A DNA stretch of 64,000 nt from Tomocerus qinae (taxonomy: Eukaryota; Arthropoda; Collembola; Entomobryomorpha; Tomoceridae). Numbering within the stretch: the stretch's first letter is position 1; every line of letters begins with the position of its first letter. Made by a program: the position numbers and the translations under genes. The notes below the pieces were generated by a model. That model saw nothing but the letters and a program-made list of their open reading frames with translations. It was not told the DNA's origin and searched no databases. The stretch covers positions 310,001-374,000 of the forward strand of contig JAECZT010000008.1 in the NCBI GenBank assembly GCA_020055645.1, given 5' to 3'. Positions 28,083-39,732 of the stretch are shown in pieces.

Positions 28083-28894
28083 CTTGTACGAGCCAAAAAG
28101 CTTAAAAAATAATTTTCAAGAGTTCCAATTCATGATTTAATACTTGTACGAGCCAAAAAGCTTAAAAATAACATTCAACAGTTTTAATTATTTTTTAATA
28201 CTTGTACGAGCCAAAAAGCTATTTTCAATGATTTAATACTTGTACGAGCCAAAAAGCTTAAAAATAACATTCAACAGTTTTAATTATTTTTTAAACTTGT
28301 ACCAGCCAAAAAGCTTAAAAAATAATTTTCAAGAGTTAAAATTCATGATTTAATACTTGTACGAGCCAAAAAGCTTAAAAATAACATTCAACAGTTTTAA
28401 TTGATTTTTAAACTTGTACGAGCAAAAAAGTTTAAAAAATAATTTTCAAGAGTTGAAATTCATGATTTAATACTTGTACGTGAAAAAAAGCTTGAAAATA
28501 ACATTCAACAGTTTTAATTATTTTTTAAACTTGTACGAGCCAAAAAGCTTAAAAAATAATTTTCAAGAGTTAAAATTCATGATTTAATACTTGTACGAGC
28601 CAAAAAGCTTAAAAAATAATTTTCAAGAGTTGAAATTCATGATTTAATACTTGAACGGGCCAAAAAGCTTGAAAATATCATTCAACAGTTTTAATTATTT
28701 TTTAAACTTGTACGAGCCAAAAAGCTTAAAAAATAATTTTCAAGAGTTGAAATTCATGATTTAATACTTGTACGAGCCAAAAAGCTTAAAAAATAATTTT
28801 CAAGAGTTAAAATTCATGATTTAATACTTGTACGGGCCAAAAAGCTTAAAAAATAATTTTCAAGAGTTGAAATTTAAAAATTCATTATTTAACA

Positions 28895-28963
28895 CTTGTA
28901 CGAGGCGTAAAAGTTTAAAAAATGATATTCAAGACTTGAAATTTAAAAATTCATAATTTAACA
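28895..28963 (+). repeat. Single C monomer
   Basis: One 69-bp C monomer. The preceding A monomer already switches to C sequence at AGTTGAAATTTAAAAATTC. Confidence 0.87.
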
Positions 28964-30012
28964 CTTGTACGAGCCAAAAAGCTTAAAAAATAATTTTCAA
29001 GAGTTAAAATTCATGATTTAATACTTGTACGAGCCAAAAAGCTTAAAAATAACATTCAACAGTTTTAATTGATTTTTAAACTTGTACGAGCAAAAAAGTT
29101 TAAAAAATAATTTTCAAGAGTTGAAATTCATGATTTAATACTTGTACGTGAAAAAAAGCTTGAAATTAACATTCAACAGTTTTAATTATTTTTTAAACTT
29201 GTACGAGCCAAAAAGATTAAAAAATAATTCTCAAGAGTTAATTTTATGATTTAATACTTGTACGAGCCAAAAAGCTTGAAAATAACATTCAACAGTTTTA
29301 ATTATTTTTTAAACTTGTACGAGCCAAAAAGATTAAAAAATAATTCTCAAGAGTTAATTTTATGATTTAATACTTGTACGAGCCAAAAAGCTTGAAAATA
29401 ACATTCAACAGTTTTAATTATTTTTTAAACTTGTACGAGCCAAAAAGATTAAAAAATAATTTTCAAGAGTTAAAATTCATGATTTAATACTTGTACGAGC
29501 CAAAAAGCTTAAAAATAACATTCAACAGTTTTAATTGATTTTTAAACTTGTACGAGCAAAAAAGTTTAAAAAATAATTTTCAAGAGTTCAATTTCATGAT
29601 TTAATACTTCAACGAGCCAAAAAGCTTAAAAATAAAATTCAACACTTTTAATTATTTTTTAAACTTGTACGAGCCAAAAAGCTTAAAAATAACATTCAAC
29701 ACTTTTAATTATTTTTTAAACTTGTACGAGCCAAAAAGCTTAAAAAATAATTTTCAAGAGTTAATTTTATGATTTAATACTTGTACGAGCCAAAAAGCTT
29801 GAAAATAACATTCAACAGTTTTAATTATTTTTTAAACTTGTACGAGCCAAAAAGATTAAAAAATAATTCTCAAGAGTTAATTTTATGATTTAATACTTGT
29901 ACGAGCCAAAAAGCTTGAAAATAACATTCAACAGTTTTAATTATTTTTTAAACTTGTACGAGCCAAAAAGCTTAAAAAATAATTTTCAAGAGTTAAAATT
30001 CATGATTTAATA

Positions 30013-30022
30013 CTTGTACGAG
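30013..30022 (+). other. Conserved near-palindrome CTTGTACGAG of the satellite (example copy)
   Basis: The ten bases CTTGTACGAG have reverse complement CTCGTACAAG, so only one symmetric pair breaks a perfect dyad around GTAC. The block is the best preserved part of monomers A, B, C and E, even where the rest diverges. A dyad of this kind could be a protein-binding site, but nothing in the sequence proves that. It differs from the mammalian CENP-B box. Confidence 0.6.
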
Positions 30023-30072
30023 CCAAAAAGCTTAAAAAATAATTTTCAAGAGTTAAAATTCATGATTTAATA
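30013..30072 (+). repeat. Reference copy of satellite monomer A (60 bp)
   Basis: A clean A monomer, about 25% GC. It starts with CTTGTACGAG, a near-palindrome around GTAC, followed by CCAAAAAGCTT (HindIII), an A-run, TTTTCAAGAG and ATTCATGATTTAATA. Common variable sites are TTGAAATT versus TTAAAATT, GAGCC versus GGGCC, and TACGAG versus TGCGAG. All three frames on both strands contain a stop, so A is not coding. Confidence 0.95.
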
Positions 30073-30249
30073 CTTGTACGAGCCAAAAAGCTTAAAAAAT
30101 AATTTTCAAGAGTTGAAATTCATGATTTAATACTTGTACGTGAAAAAAAGCTTAAAAATAACATTCAACAGTTTTAATTAATTTTTAAACTTGTACGAGC
30201 CAAAAAGCTTAAAAAATAATTTTCAAGAGTTAAAATTCATGATTTAATA

Positions 30250-30306
30250 CTTGTACGAGCCAAAAAGCTTAAAAATAACATTCAACAGTTTTAATTATTT
30301 TTTAAA
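30250..30306 (+). repeat. Reference copy of satellite monomer B (57 bp)
   Basis: A clean B monomer, about 23% GC. It shares the first 25 or so bases with A and then diverges to ATAACATTCAACAGTTTTAA followed by TTATTTTTTAAA. A recurrent subtype (B') has GTACGTGAAAAAAAGCTTG in place of GTACGAGCCAAAAAGCTTA. In most copies the GTG change and the G after AAGCTT occur together; exceptions with CTTAAAAATA are near 5230, 18660 and 30145. Confidence 0.95.
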
Positions 30307-31136
30307 CTTGTACGAGCCAAAAAGCTTAAAAATAACATTCAACAGTTTTAATTATTTTTTAAACTTGTACGAGCCAAAAAGCTTAAAAAATAATTTTCAA
30401 GAGTTAAAATTCATGATTTAATACTTGTACGAGCCAAAAAGCTTAAAAATAACATTCAACAGTTTTAATTGATTTTTAAACTTGTACGAGCAAAAAAGTT
30501 TAAAAAATAATTTTCAAGAGTTGAAATTCATGATTTAATACTTGTACGTGAAAAAAAGCTTGAAAATAACATTCAACAGTTTTAATTATTTTTTAAACTT
30601 GTACGAGCCAAAAAGCTTAAAAATAACATTCAACAGTTTTAATTATTTTTTAAACTTGTACGAGCCAAAAAGCTTAAAAAATAATTTTCAAGAGTTGAAA
30701 TTCATGATTTAATACTTGTGCGAGCCAAAAAGCTTAAAAAATAATTTTCAAGAGTTAAAATTCATGATTTAATACTTGTACGGGCCAAAAAGCTTAAAAA
30801 ATAATTTTCAAGAGTTGAAATTCATGATTTAATACTTGTACGTGAAAAAAAGCTTGAAAATAACATTCAACAGTTTTAATTATTTTTTAAACTTGTACGA
30901 GCCAAAAAGCTTAAAAAATAATTTTCAAGAGTTAAAATTCATGATTTAATACTTGTACGAGCCAAAAAGCTTAAAAATAACATTCAACAGTTTTAATTAT
31001 TTTTTAAACTTGTACGAGCCAAAAAGCTTAAAAAATAATTTTCAAGAGTTAAAATTCATGATTTAATACTTGTACGAGCCAAAAAGCTTACAAAATGATT
31101 TTCAAGACTTGAAATTTAAAAATTCATAATTTAACA

Positions 31137-31335
31137 CTTGTACGAGACGTAAAAGTTTAAAAAATGATATTCAAGACTTGAAATTTAAAAATTCATTATT
31201 TAACACTTGTACGAGGCGTAAAAGTTTAAAAAATGATATTCAAGACTTGAAATTTAAAAATTCATTATTTAACACTTGTACGAGGCGTAAAAGTTTAAAA
31301 AATGATATTCAAGAGTTGAAATTAATGATTTAATA
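31137..31335 (+). repeat. C block, two monomers plus a C/A hybrid
   Basis: C1 (GAGACG), one GCGTAAAAG monomer, and a third that turns into A sequence at TTCAAGAGTTGAAATT. The monomer before it (31077-31136) is an A/C hybrid. Confidence 0.87.
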
Positions 31336-32691
31336 CTTGTACGAGCCAAAAAGCTTAAAAAATAATTTTCAAGAGTTGAAATTCATGATTTAATACTTGT
31401 ACGTGAAAAAAAGCTTGAAAATAACATTCAACAGTTTTAATTATTTTTTAAACTTGTACGAGCCAAAAAGCTTAAAAAATAATTTTCAAGAGTTAAAATT
31501 CATGATTTAATACTTGTACGAGCCAAAAAGCTTAAAAATAACATTCAACAGTTTTAATTATTTTTTAAACTTGTACGAGCCAAAAAGCTTAAAAAATAAT
31601 TTTCAAGAGTTAAAATTCATGATTTAATACTTGTACGAGCCAAAAAGCTTAAAAATAACATTCAACAGTTTTAAATTCATAATTTAATACTTGTACGAGA
31701 CAAAAAGTTTAAAAAATAATTTTCAAGAGTTGAAATTCATGATTTAATACTTGTACGAGCCAAAAAGTTTAAAAAATAATTTTCAAGAGTTGAAATTCAT
31801 AATTTAACACTTGTACGAGCCAAAAAGCTTAAAAAATAATTTTCAAGAGTTAAAATTCATGATTTAATACTTGTACGAGCCAAAAAGCTTAAAAATAACA
31901 TTCAACAGTTTTAATTATTTTTTAAACTTGTACGAGCCAAAAAGCTTAAAAAATAATTTTCAAGAGTTGAAATTCATGATTTAATACTTGTACGAGCCAA
32001 AAAGCTTAAAAATAACATTCAACAGTTTTAATTATTTTTTAAACTTGTACGAGCCAAAAAGCTTAAAAAATAATTTTCAAGAGTTAAAATTCATGATTTA
32101 ATACTTGTACGAGCCAAAAAGCTTAAAAATAACATTCAACAGTTTTAATTATTTTTTAAACTTGTACGAGCCAAAAAGCTTAAAAAATAATTTTCAAGAG
32201 TTAAAATTCATGATTTAATACTTGTACGAGCCAAAAAGCTTAAAAAATAATTTTCAAGAGTTGAAATTCATGATTTAATACTTGTGTGAGCCAAAAAGCT
32301 TAAAAAATAACATTCAACAGTTTTAATTATTTTTTAAACTTGTACGAGCCAAAAAGCTTAAAAAATAATTTTCAAGAGTTGAAATTCATGATTTAATACT
32401 TGTACGTGAAAAAAAGCTTGAAAATAACATTCAACAGTTTTAATTATTTTTTAAACTTGTACGAGCCAAAAAGCTTAAAAAATAACTTTCAAGAGTTAAA
32501 ATTCATGATTTAATACTTGTACGAGCCAAAAAGCTTAAAAATAACATTCAACAGTTTTAATTATTTTTTAAACTTGTACGAGCCAAAAAGCTTAAAAAAT
32601 AATTTTCAAGAGTTAAAATTCATGATTTAATACTTGTACGAGCCAAAAAGCTTAAAAATAATTTTCAAGAGTTGAAATTCATAATTTAACA

Positions 32692-32898
32692 CTTGTACGA
32701 GACGTAAAAGTTTAAAAATTGATATTCAAGACTTGAAATTTAAAAATTCATTATTTAACACTTGTACGAGGCGTAAAAGTTTAAAAATTGATATTCAACA
32801 TTTGAAATTTAAAAATTCATTATTTAAAACTTGTACGAGGCGTAAAAGTTTAAAAAATGATATTCAAAACTTGAAATGCTGTAATTCATGATTTAATA
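32692..32898 (+). repeat. C cassette, three monomers
   Basis: 207 bp, 3 x 69, with AAAATTGATATTC in the first two monomers. It ends GCTGTAATTCATGATTTAATA, so the last monomer joins an A-type end. Confidence 0.88.
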
Positions 32899-33252
32899 CT
32901 TGTACGGGCCAAAAAGCTTAAAAAATAATTTTCAAGATTTGAAATTCATGATTTGATACTTGTACGTAAAAAAAAGTTTGAAAATAACATTCAACAGTTT
33001 TAATTATTTTTTAAACTTGTACGAGCCAAAAAGCTTAAAAAATAATTTTTAAGAGTTAAAATTCATGATTTAATACTTGTACGAGCCAAAAAGCGTAAAA
33101 ATAACATTCAACAGTTTTAATTATTTTTTAAACTTGTACGAGCCAAAAAGCTTAAAAAACAATTTTCAAGAGTTAAAATTGATGATTTAATACTTGTACG
33201 GGACAAAAAGCTTACAAAATAATTTTCAAGAGTTGAAATTCATAATTTAACA

Positions 33253-33459
33253 CTTGTACGAGACGTAAAAGTTTAAAAATTGATATTCAAGACTTGAAAT
33301 TTAAAAATTCATAATTTAACACTTGTACGAGGCGTAAATGTTTAAAAAATGATATTCAAGACTTGAAATTTAAAAATTCATTATTTAAAACTTGTACGAG
33401 GCGTAAAAGTTTAAAAAATGATATTCAACACTTGAAATGCTGTAATTCATAATTTAACA
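33253..33459 (+). repeat. C cassette, three monomers
   Basis: 207 bp, 3 x 69, the same form as at 24660 (GAGACG with AAATTGATATTC, GCGTAAATG, then GCTGTAATTC). Flanking monomers with AGAGTTCCAATTC also recall those after the block at 27807. Confidence 0.9.
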
Positions 33460-35156
33460 CTTGTACGAGCCAAAAAGCTTAAAAAATAATTTTCAAGAGT
33501 TCCAATTCATGATTTAATACTTGTACGAGCCAAAAAGCTTAAAAATAACATTCAACAGTTTTAATTATTTTTTAAACTTGTACGAGCCAAAAAGCTTAAA
33601 AAATAATTTTCAAGAGTTAAAATTCATGATTTAATACTTGTACGAGCCAAAAAGCTTAAAAATAACATTCAACAGTTTTAATTATTTTTTAAACTTGTAC
33701 GAGCCAAAAAGCTTAAAAAATAATTTTTAAGAGTTAAAATTCATGATTTAATACTTGTACGAGCCAAAAAGCTTAAAAATAACATTCAACAGTTTTAATT
33801 GATTTTTAAACTTGTACGAGCAAAAAAGTTTAAAAATTAATTTTCAAGAGTTGAAATTCATGATTTAATACTTGTACGTGAAAAAAAGCTTGAAAATAAC
33901 ATTCAACAGTTTTAATTATTTTTTAAACTTGTGCGAGACAAAAAGCTTAAAAAATAATTTTCAAGAGTTAAAATTGATAATTTAATATTTGTACGCGCCA
34001 AAAAGCTTTCAAAATAATTTTCAAGAGTTGAAATTCATGATTTAATACTTGTACTGGCCAAAACGCTCGAAAATATCATTCAACAGTTTTAATTATTTTT
34101 TAAACTTGTACGAGCCAAAAAGCTTAAAAAATAATTTTCAAGAGTTAAAATTCATGATTTAATACTTGTACGAGCCAAAAAGCTTAAAAAATAATTTTCA
34201 AGAGTTAAAATTCATGATTTAATACTTGTACAGGCCAAAAAGCTTAAAAAATAATTTTCAAGAGTTGAAATTCATGATTTAAAACTTGTACGTAAAAAAA
34301 GCTTGAAAATAACATTCAACAGTTTTTATTATTTTTTAAACTTGTACGAGCCAAAAAGCTTAAAAAATAATTTTCAAGAGTTAAAATTCATGATTTAATA
34401 CTTGTACGAGCCAAAAAGCTTAAAAATAACATTCAACAGTTTTAATTATTTTTTAAACTTGTACGAGCCAAAAAGCTTAAAAAATAATTTTCAAGAGTTA
34501 AAATTCATGATTTAATACTTGTACGGGCCAAAAAGCTTAAAAAATAATTTTCAAGAGTTAAAATTCATGATTTAATACTTGTACGAGCCAAAAAGCTTAA
34601 AAAATAATTTTCAAGAGTTGAAATTCATGATTTAATACTTGTACGGGCCAAAAAGCTTAAAAAATAATTTTCAAGAGTTGAAATTCATGATTTAATACTT
34701 GTACGTGAAAAAAAGCTTGAAAATAACATTCAACAGTTTTAATTATTTTTTAAACTTGTACGAGCCAAAAAGCTTAAAAAATAATTTTCAAGAGTTAAAA
34801 TTCATGATTTAATACTTGTACGAGCCAAAAAGCTTAAAAATAACATTCAACAGTTTTAATTATTTTTTAAACTTGTACGAGCCAAAAAGCTTAAAAAATA
34901 ATTTTCAAGAGTTAAAATTCATGATTTAATACTTGTACGAGCCAAAAAGCTTGAAAATAACATTCAACAGTTTTAATTATTTTTTAAACTTGTACGAGCC
35001 AAAAAGCTTAAAAAATAATTTTCAAGAGTTAAAATTCATGATTTAATACTTGTACGGGCCAAAAAGCTTAAAAAATAATTTTCAAGAGTTGAAATTCATG
35101 ATTTAATACTTGTACGAGCCAAAAAGCTTAAAAAATAATTTTCAAGAGTTAAAATT

Positions 35157-35557
35157 CATGATTTAATACTTGTACGGGCCAAAAACCTTACAGAATATAT
35201 TTCAAGAGTTAAAATTCATGTTTTAATACTTGTACGAGCCAAAAAGTTTAAAAAATAATTTTCAAGAGTTGAAATTCATGATTTAATACTTGTAAGAGCA
35301 AAAAAGTTTAAAAAATAATTTTCAAGAGTTGAAATTCATGATTTAATACTTGTACGCGCCAAAATACTTACAGAATACATTTCAAGAGTTAAAATTCATA
35401 ATTTAATACTTGTACGAGCCAAAAAGCTTAAAAATAACATTCAACAGTTTTAATTGATTTTTAAACTTGTACGACCAAAAAAGTTTAAAAAATAATTTTC
35501 AAGAGTTGAAATTCATGATTTAATGCTTGTACGAGAAAAAAAGCTTGAAAATAACAT
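35157..35557 (+). repeat. Diverged A/B block, copy 2 of a pair 8.6 kb apart
   Basis: Second copy of the series at 26565-26965, with the same rare variants in the same order (AACCTTACAG, TGTAAGAGC, CGCGCCAAAATAC, GTACGACC). One visible difference is GTTTAAAAAATAAT here against GTTTAAGAAATAAT there. Confidence 0.88.
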
Positions 35558-35819
35558 TCAACAGTTTTAATTATTTTTTAAACCTGTACGAGCCAAAAAG
35601 TTTAAAAAATAATTTTCAAGAGTTAAAATTCATGATTTAATACTTGTACGAGCCAAAAAGCTTAAAAATAACATTCAACAGTTTAAATTATTTTTTAAAC
35701 TTCTACGCGCCAAAAGGCTTAAAAAATAATTTTCAAGAGTTAAAATTGATGATTTAATACTTGTACGGGGCAAAAAGCTTACAAAATATATTTCAAGAGT
35801 TGAAATTCATAATTTAACA

Positions 35820-36107
35820 CTTGTACGAGACGTAAAAGTTTAAAAAATGATATTCAAGACTTGAAATTTAAAAATTCATTATTTAACACTGGTACGAGGC
35901 GTAAAAGTTTAAAAAATAATATTCAAGACTTGAAATTGAAAAATTCATTATTTAACACTTGTACGAGGTGTAAAAGTTTAAAAAATAACATTCAAGACAT
36001 GCAATTCTGGAATTCATAATTCAACACTTGTACGAGGCGTAAAGGTTTAAAAAATATCTTTCAAGACTTAAAATTTTGAAATTCATAATTTAAAACTTGT
36101 ACTAGAC
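35820..36107 (+). repeat. Diverged C block at the array edge
   Basis: C-type monomers with ACACTGGTACGAGG, ACATGCAATTCTGG and CGTAAAGG changes, ending in a decayed monomer (GTACTAGACACC). The first 220 bp or so recurs, identical by eye, at 38711, offset 2891 bp. Confidence 0.87.
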
Positions 36108-36275
36108 ACCAAAAAGCTTAAAAATAACATTCAACAGTTTAAATTGATTTTTTTAAAACTTGTACGAGCCAATAAGCTGAAAAAATAATTTTTAAGTGTT
36201 GAAATTCATGATTTAATACTTGTATGTGAAAAAAAGCTTGAAAATAACATTCAACAGTTTTAATTATTTTTTAAA

Positions 36276-36348
36276 CTTGTACGAGCCAAAAAGCTTAATT
36301 AATAATTATACATTTTTGGACTGAATCTTTCAAAAACATGATTTAATA
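36276..36348 (+). repeat. Reference copy of satellite monomer E (73 bp)
   Basis: Starts like A (CTTGTACGAGCCAAAAAGCTT), then has AATTAATAATTATACATTTT and TGGACTGAATCTTTCAAAAA before a shared ATGATTTAATA end. The middle has no counterpart in A, B or C. Confidence 0.9.
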
Positions 36349-37128
36349 CTTGTACGAGCAAAAAAGTTTAAAAAATAATTTTCAAGAGTTGAAATTCATG
36401 ATTTAATACTTGTACGAGCCAAAAAAGCTTAAAAATAACATTCAAGACTTGAAATTTTAATTCATAATTTAAACTTGTACGAGGCGTAAAAGCTTAAAAA
36501 ATATCATTCAAGAGTTGAAATTAATTCATGATTTAATACTTGTACGACGTGTAAAAGCTTAAAAATAACATTCAAGACTTGAAATTTTAATTCATAATTT
36601 AACACTTGTACGAGCCATAAAAGCTTAAAAAATAATTTTCAAGAGTTGAAAATTAATTCATGATTTAATACTTGTACGAGCCAAAAAGCTTAAAAAATAA
36701 CATTCAAGAGTTGAAATTATTCATAATTTAACACTTGTACGAGGCGTAAAAGTTTAAAAAATAACATTCAAGACTTGAAATTTTGGAATTCATAATTTAA
36801 CACTTGTACGAGGCGTAAAAGGTTAAAAAATATCATTCAAGAGTTGAAAATTATTCATAATTTAATACTTGTACGAGGCGTAAAAGTTTAAAAATAACAT
36901 TCAAGACTTGAAATTTTTAAATTCATAATTTAATACTTGTACGAGGTGTAAAAGTTTAAAAAATAACATTCAAGACTTGAAATTAATTCATGATTTAACA
37001 CTTGTACGAGGTGTAAAAGTTTAAAAATAACATTCAACAATTTTAATTCATAATTTAACACTTGTACGAGCCAAAAAGTTTAAAAAATAATTTTCAAGAG
37101 TTAAAATTTTGAAATTCATGATTTAATA

Positions 37129-37425
37129 CTTGTACGAGCCAAAAATATTATTTATTAGTTATTCATTTTTCGACTATAAATGTTTCAAAATCATGTTTTA
37201 ATACTTGTACGAGCCAAAAAATTGCTTAATTATTAATTATACATTTTTAGACTGAATCTTTCAAAAACACGTTTTAATACTTGTACGAGACTGACCAAAA
37301 ATATTAATTAATAATTATACATTTTTGGACTGAATCTTTCAAAAACATGTTTTAAAGCTTCTACGAGCCAAAAAGCTTAATTAATAATTATACATTTTAA
37401 ATTTTTCAAAAATCATGATTTAATA
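37129..37425 (+). repeat. Cluster of four E-type monomers, copy 1
   Basis: Four tandem monomers of about 75, 76, 78 and 68 bp. The first has TTTATTAGTTATTCATTTTT and CGACTATAAATG; the third has GAGACTGACCAAAAATATT. A sister cluster lies 1982 bp downstream. Confidence 0.88.
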
Positions 37426-39110
37426 CTTGTACGAGCAAAAAAGCTTAAAAATAATATTCAAGAGTTTTGAAATTCATAATTTAACACTTGTACGAGGCGT
37501 ATAAATTTAAAAAATAACATTCAAGACTTGAAATTCTGGAATTCATAATTTAACACTTGTACGAGGCGTAAAAGTTTAAAAAATAACATTCAAGACTTGA
37601 AATTTAGGAATTCATAATTTAACACTTGTACGAGGCGTAGAAGTTTAAAAAATGATATTCAAGACTTGAAATTAATTCATAATTTAATACTTGTACGAGA
37701 GGTAAAAGTTTAAAAAATAATATTCAAGACTTAAAATTTAAAAATTCATACTTTAACACTTGTACGAGGCGTAAATGTTTAAAAAATAATATTCAAGACT
37801 TGAAATTAATTCATAATTTAACACTTGTACGAGCCAAAAAGCTTAAAAAATAACATTCAAGAGTTGAAATTAATTCATGATTTAACACTTGTACGAGGCA
37901 AAAAGTTTAAAAAATAATTTTCAAGAGTTGAAATTCATGATTTAATACTTGTACGAGCCAAAAAGTTTAAAAAATAATTTTCAAGAGTTGAAATTCATGA
38001 TTTAATACTTGTACGAGCCAAAAAGCTTAAAAATAACATTCAACAGTTTTAATTATTTTTTAAACTTGTACGAGCCAAAAAGCTTAAAAAATAATTTTCA
38101 AGAGTTGAAATTCATGATTTAATACTTGTGCGAGGTTAAAATAAAAAATTGTTAATTATTTTTTAAACTTGTACGATCCAAGAAGCTTAAAAAATAATTT
38201 TTAAGTGTTAAAATTCATGATTTTAATACTTGTATGTGGCAAAAAGCTTAAAAAATGATTTTCAAGAGTTGAAATTCATGATTTAATACTTGTACGAGCC
38301 AAGTAGCTTAAAAATAACATACAACAGTTTAAATTGATTTTTTGCCAAAAAGCTTAAAAAATAATTTTCAAGAGTTGAAATTCATGATTTAATACTTGTA
38401 CGAGCAAAAAAGCTTAAAAAATAATTTCCAAGAGTTGAAATTCATGATTTAACACTTGTACGAGCCAATTAGCTTAAAAATAACATTCAACAGTTTAAAT
38501 TAATTCATAATTTAACACTTGTACGAGGCGTAAAAGTTTAAAAAATAACATTCAAGACTTGAAATTAATTCATAATTTAACACTTGTACGAGGCGTAAAA
38601 GTTTAAAAATACCATTCAAGACTTGAAATTAATTCATGATTTAATACTTGTACGAGCGTAAAAGTTTAAAAAATAACATTCAAGACTTGAAATTAATTCA
38701 TAATTTAACACTTGTACGAGACGTAAAAGTTTAAAAAATGATATTCAAGACTTGAAATTTAAAAATTCATTATTTAACACTGGTACGAGGCGTAAAAGTT
38801 TAAAAAATAATATTCAAGACTTGAAATTGAAAAATTCATTATTTAACACTTGTACGAGGTGTAAAAGTTTAAAAAATAACATTCAAGACATGCAATTCTG
38901 GAATTCATAATTCAACACTTGTACGAGGCGTAAAAGTTAAAAAATAACATTCAAGACTTGAAATTGAAATTCATAATTTAACACTTGTACGAGGTGTAAA
39001 AGTTTAAAAAATAACATTCAACAATTTTAATTCATAATTTAACACTTGTACGAGCCAAAAAGTTTAAAAAATAATTTTCAAGAGTTAAAATTGAAATTCA
39101 TGATTTAATA

Positions 39111-39414
39111 CTTGTACGAGCCAAAAATATTATTTATTAGTTATTCATTTTTCGACTATAAATGTTTCAAAATCATGATTTAATACTTGTACGAGCCAAA
39201 AAGCTTAATTATTAATTATACATTTTTAGACTGAATCTTTCAAAAACAGGTTTTAAAGCTTGTACGAGACTGACCAAAAATATTAATTAATAATTATACA
39301 TTTTTGGACTGAATCTTTCAAAAACATGTTTTAAAGCTTCTACGAGACTGACCAAAAATATTAATTAATAATTATACATTTTTGGACTGAATTTTTCAAA
39401 AACATGATTTAATA
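39111..39414 (+). repeat. Cluster of four E-type monomers, copy 2
   Basis: Monomers of about 75, 73, 78 and 78 bp with the same order of diagnostic variants as 37129-37425, including the TTATTAGTTATTC monomer and two GAGACTGACC monomers. The preceding C-like monomers also match, so the duplicated unit extends upstream. Confidence 0.88.
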
Positions 39415-39632
39415 CTTGTACGAGCAAAAAAGCTTAAAAATAACATTCAACAGTTTTGAAATTCATGATTTAAACTTGTACGAGCCAAAAATTTAAAAAA
39501 TAATTTTCAAGAGTTGAAATTAATTCATAATTTAATACTTGTACGAGGCGTAAAAGTTTAAAAATAACATTCAAGAGTTGAAATTAATTCATAATTTAAA
39601 CTTGTACGAGGCAAAAAGTTTAAAAAATATCA

Positions 39633-39732
39633 NNNNNNNNNNNNNNNNNNNNNNNNNNNNNNNNNNNNNNNNNNNNNNNNNNNNNNNNNNNNNNNNNNNN
39701 NNNNNNNNNNNNNNNNNNNNNNNNNNNNNNNN
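39633..39732. other. Assembly gap, 100 N
   Basis: Exactly 100 N, the length conventionally used for a gap of unknown size. Satellite monomers read on the + strand before it and on the minus strand after it, so a contig junction or inversion breakpoint lies here. ORFs that cross it are artefacts. Confidence 0.99.

Larger units (their letters stand above)
1..36107 (+). repeat. Tandem A/B satellite array, left arm, + orientation
   Basis: Continuous head-to-tail tandem repeat. Counting each monomer from CTTGTACGAG, type A is 60 bp and type B is 57 bp; they often alternate as a 117-bp A-B dimer, with runs of A-A or B-B in places. The first half of both monomers is shared (CTTGTACGAG, then CCAAAAAGCTT); the second half differs: A has TTTTCAAGAGTTGAAATTC, B has ATTCAACAGTTTTAATTATT. 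Every monomer I followed in this arm reads on the + strand. Clusters of a third monomer, C (69 bp), are scattered through it and listed separately. No gene is visible. A role as centromeric or pericentromeric heterochromatin is an inference from size and homogeneity only. Confidence 0.97.
36108..39632 (+). repeat. Diverged satellite zone before the gap
   Basis: Still + orientation and still anchored on CTTGTACGAG, but monomers vary in length and order. There are many C-like monomers with GAATTCATAATTTAACA or AAATTAATTCATAA ends, decayed A/B copies, truncated joints (for example near 38135-38160 and 38335-38350), and runs of the longer E monomer. Parts are duplicated inside the zone. No gene is visible. 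The higher divergence fits an array edge, where homogenisation is weaker; that is an inference. Confidence 0.9.

Noticed and set aside
1..39632. Telomeric repeats, rRNA or tRNA genes in the array.
   Set aside because: No short telomere-type units or rRNA/tRNA sequence were recognised; all sequence read fits the satellite monomers.
39633..39732. Perfect inverted repeat (palindrome) centred on the gap.
   Set aside because: The left edge has diverged C/E monomers and the right edge ordinary A/B monomers, so the arms are not mirror copies.
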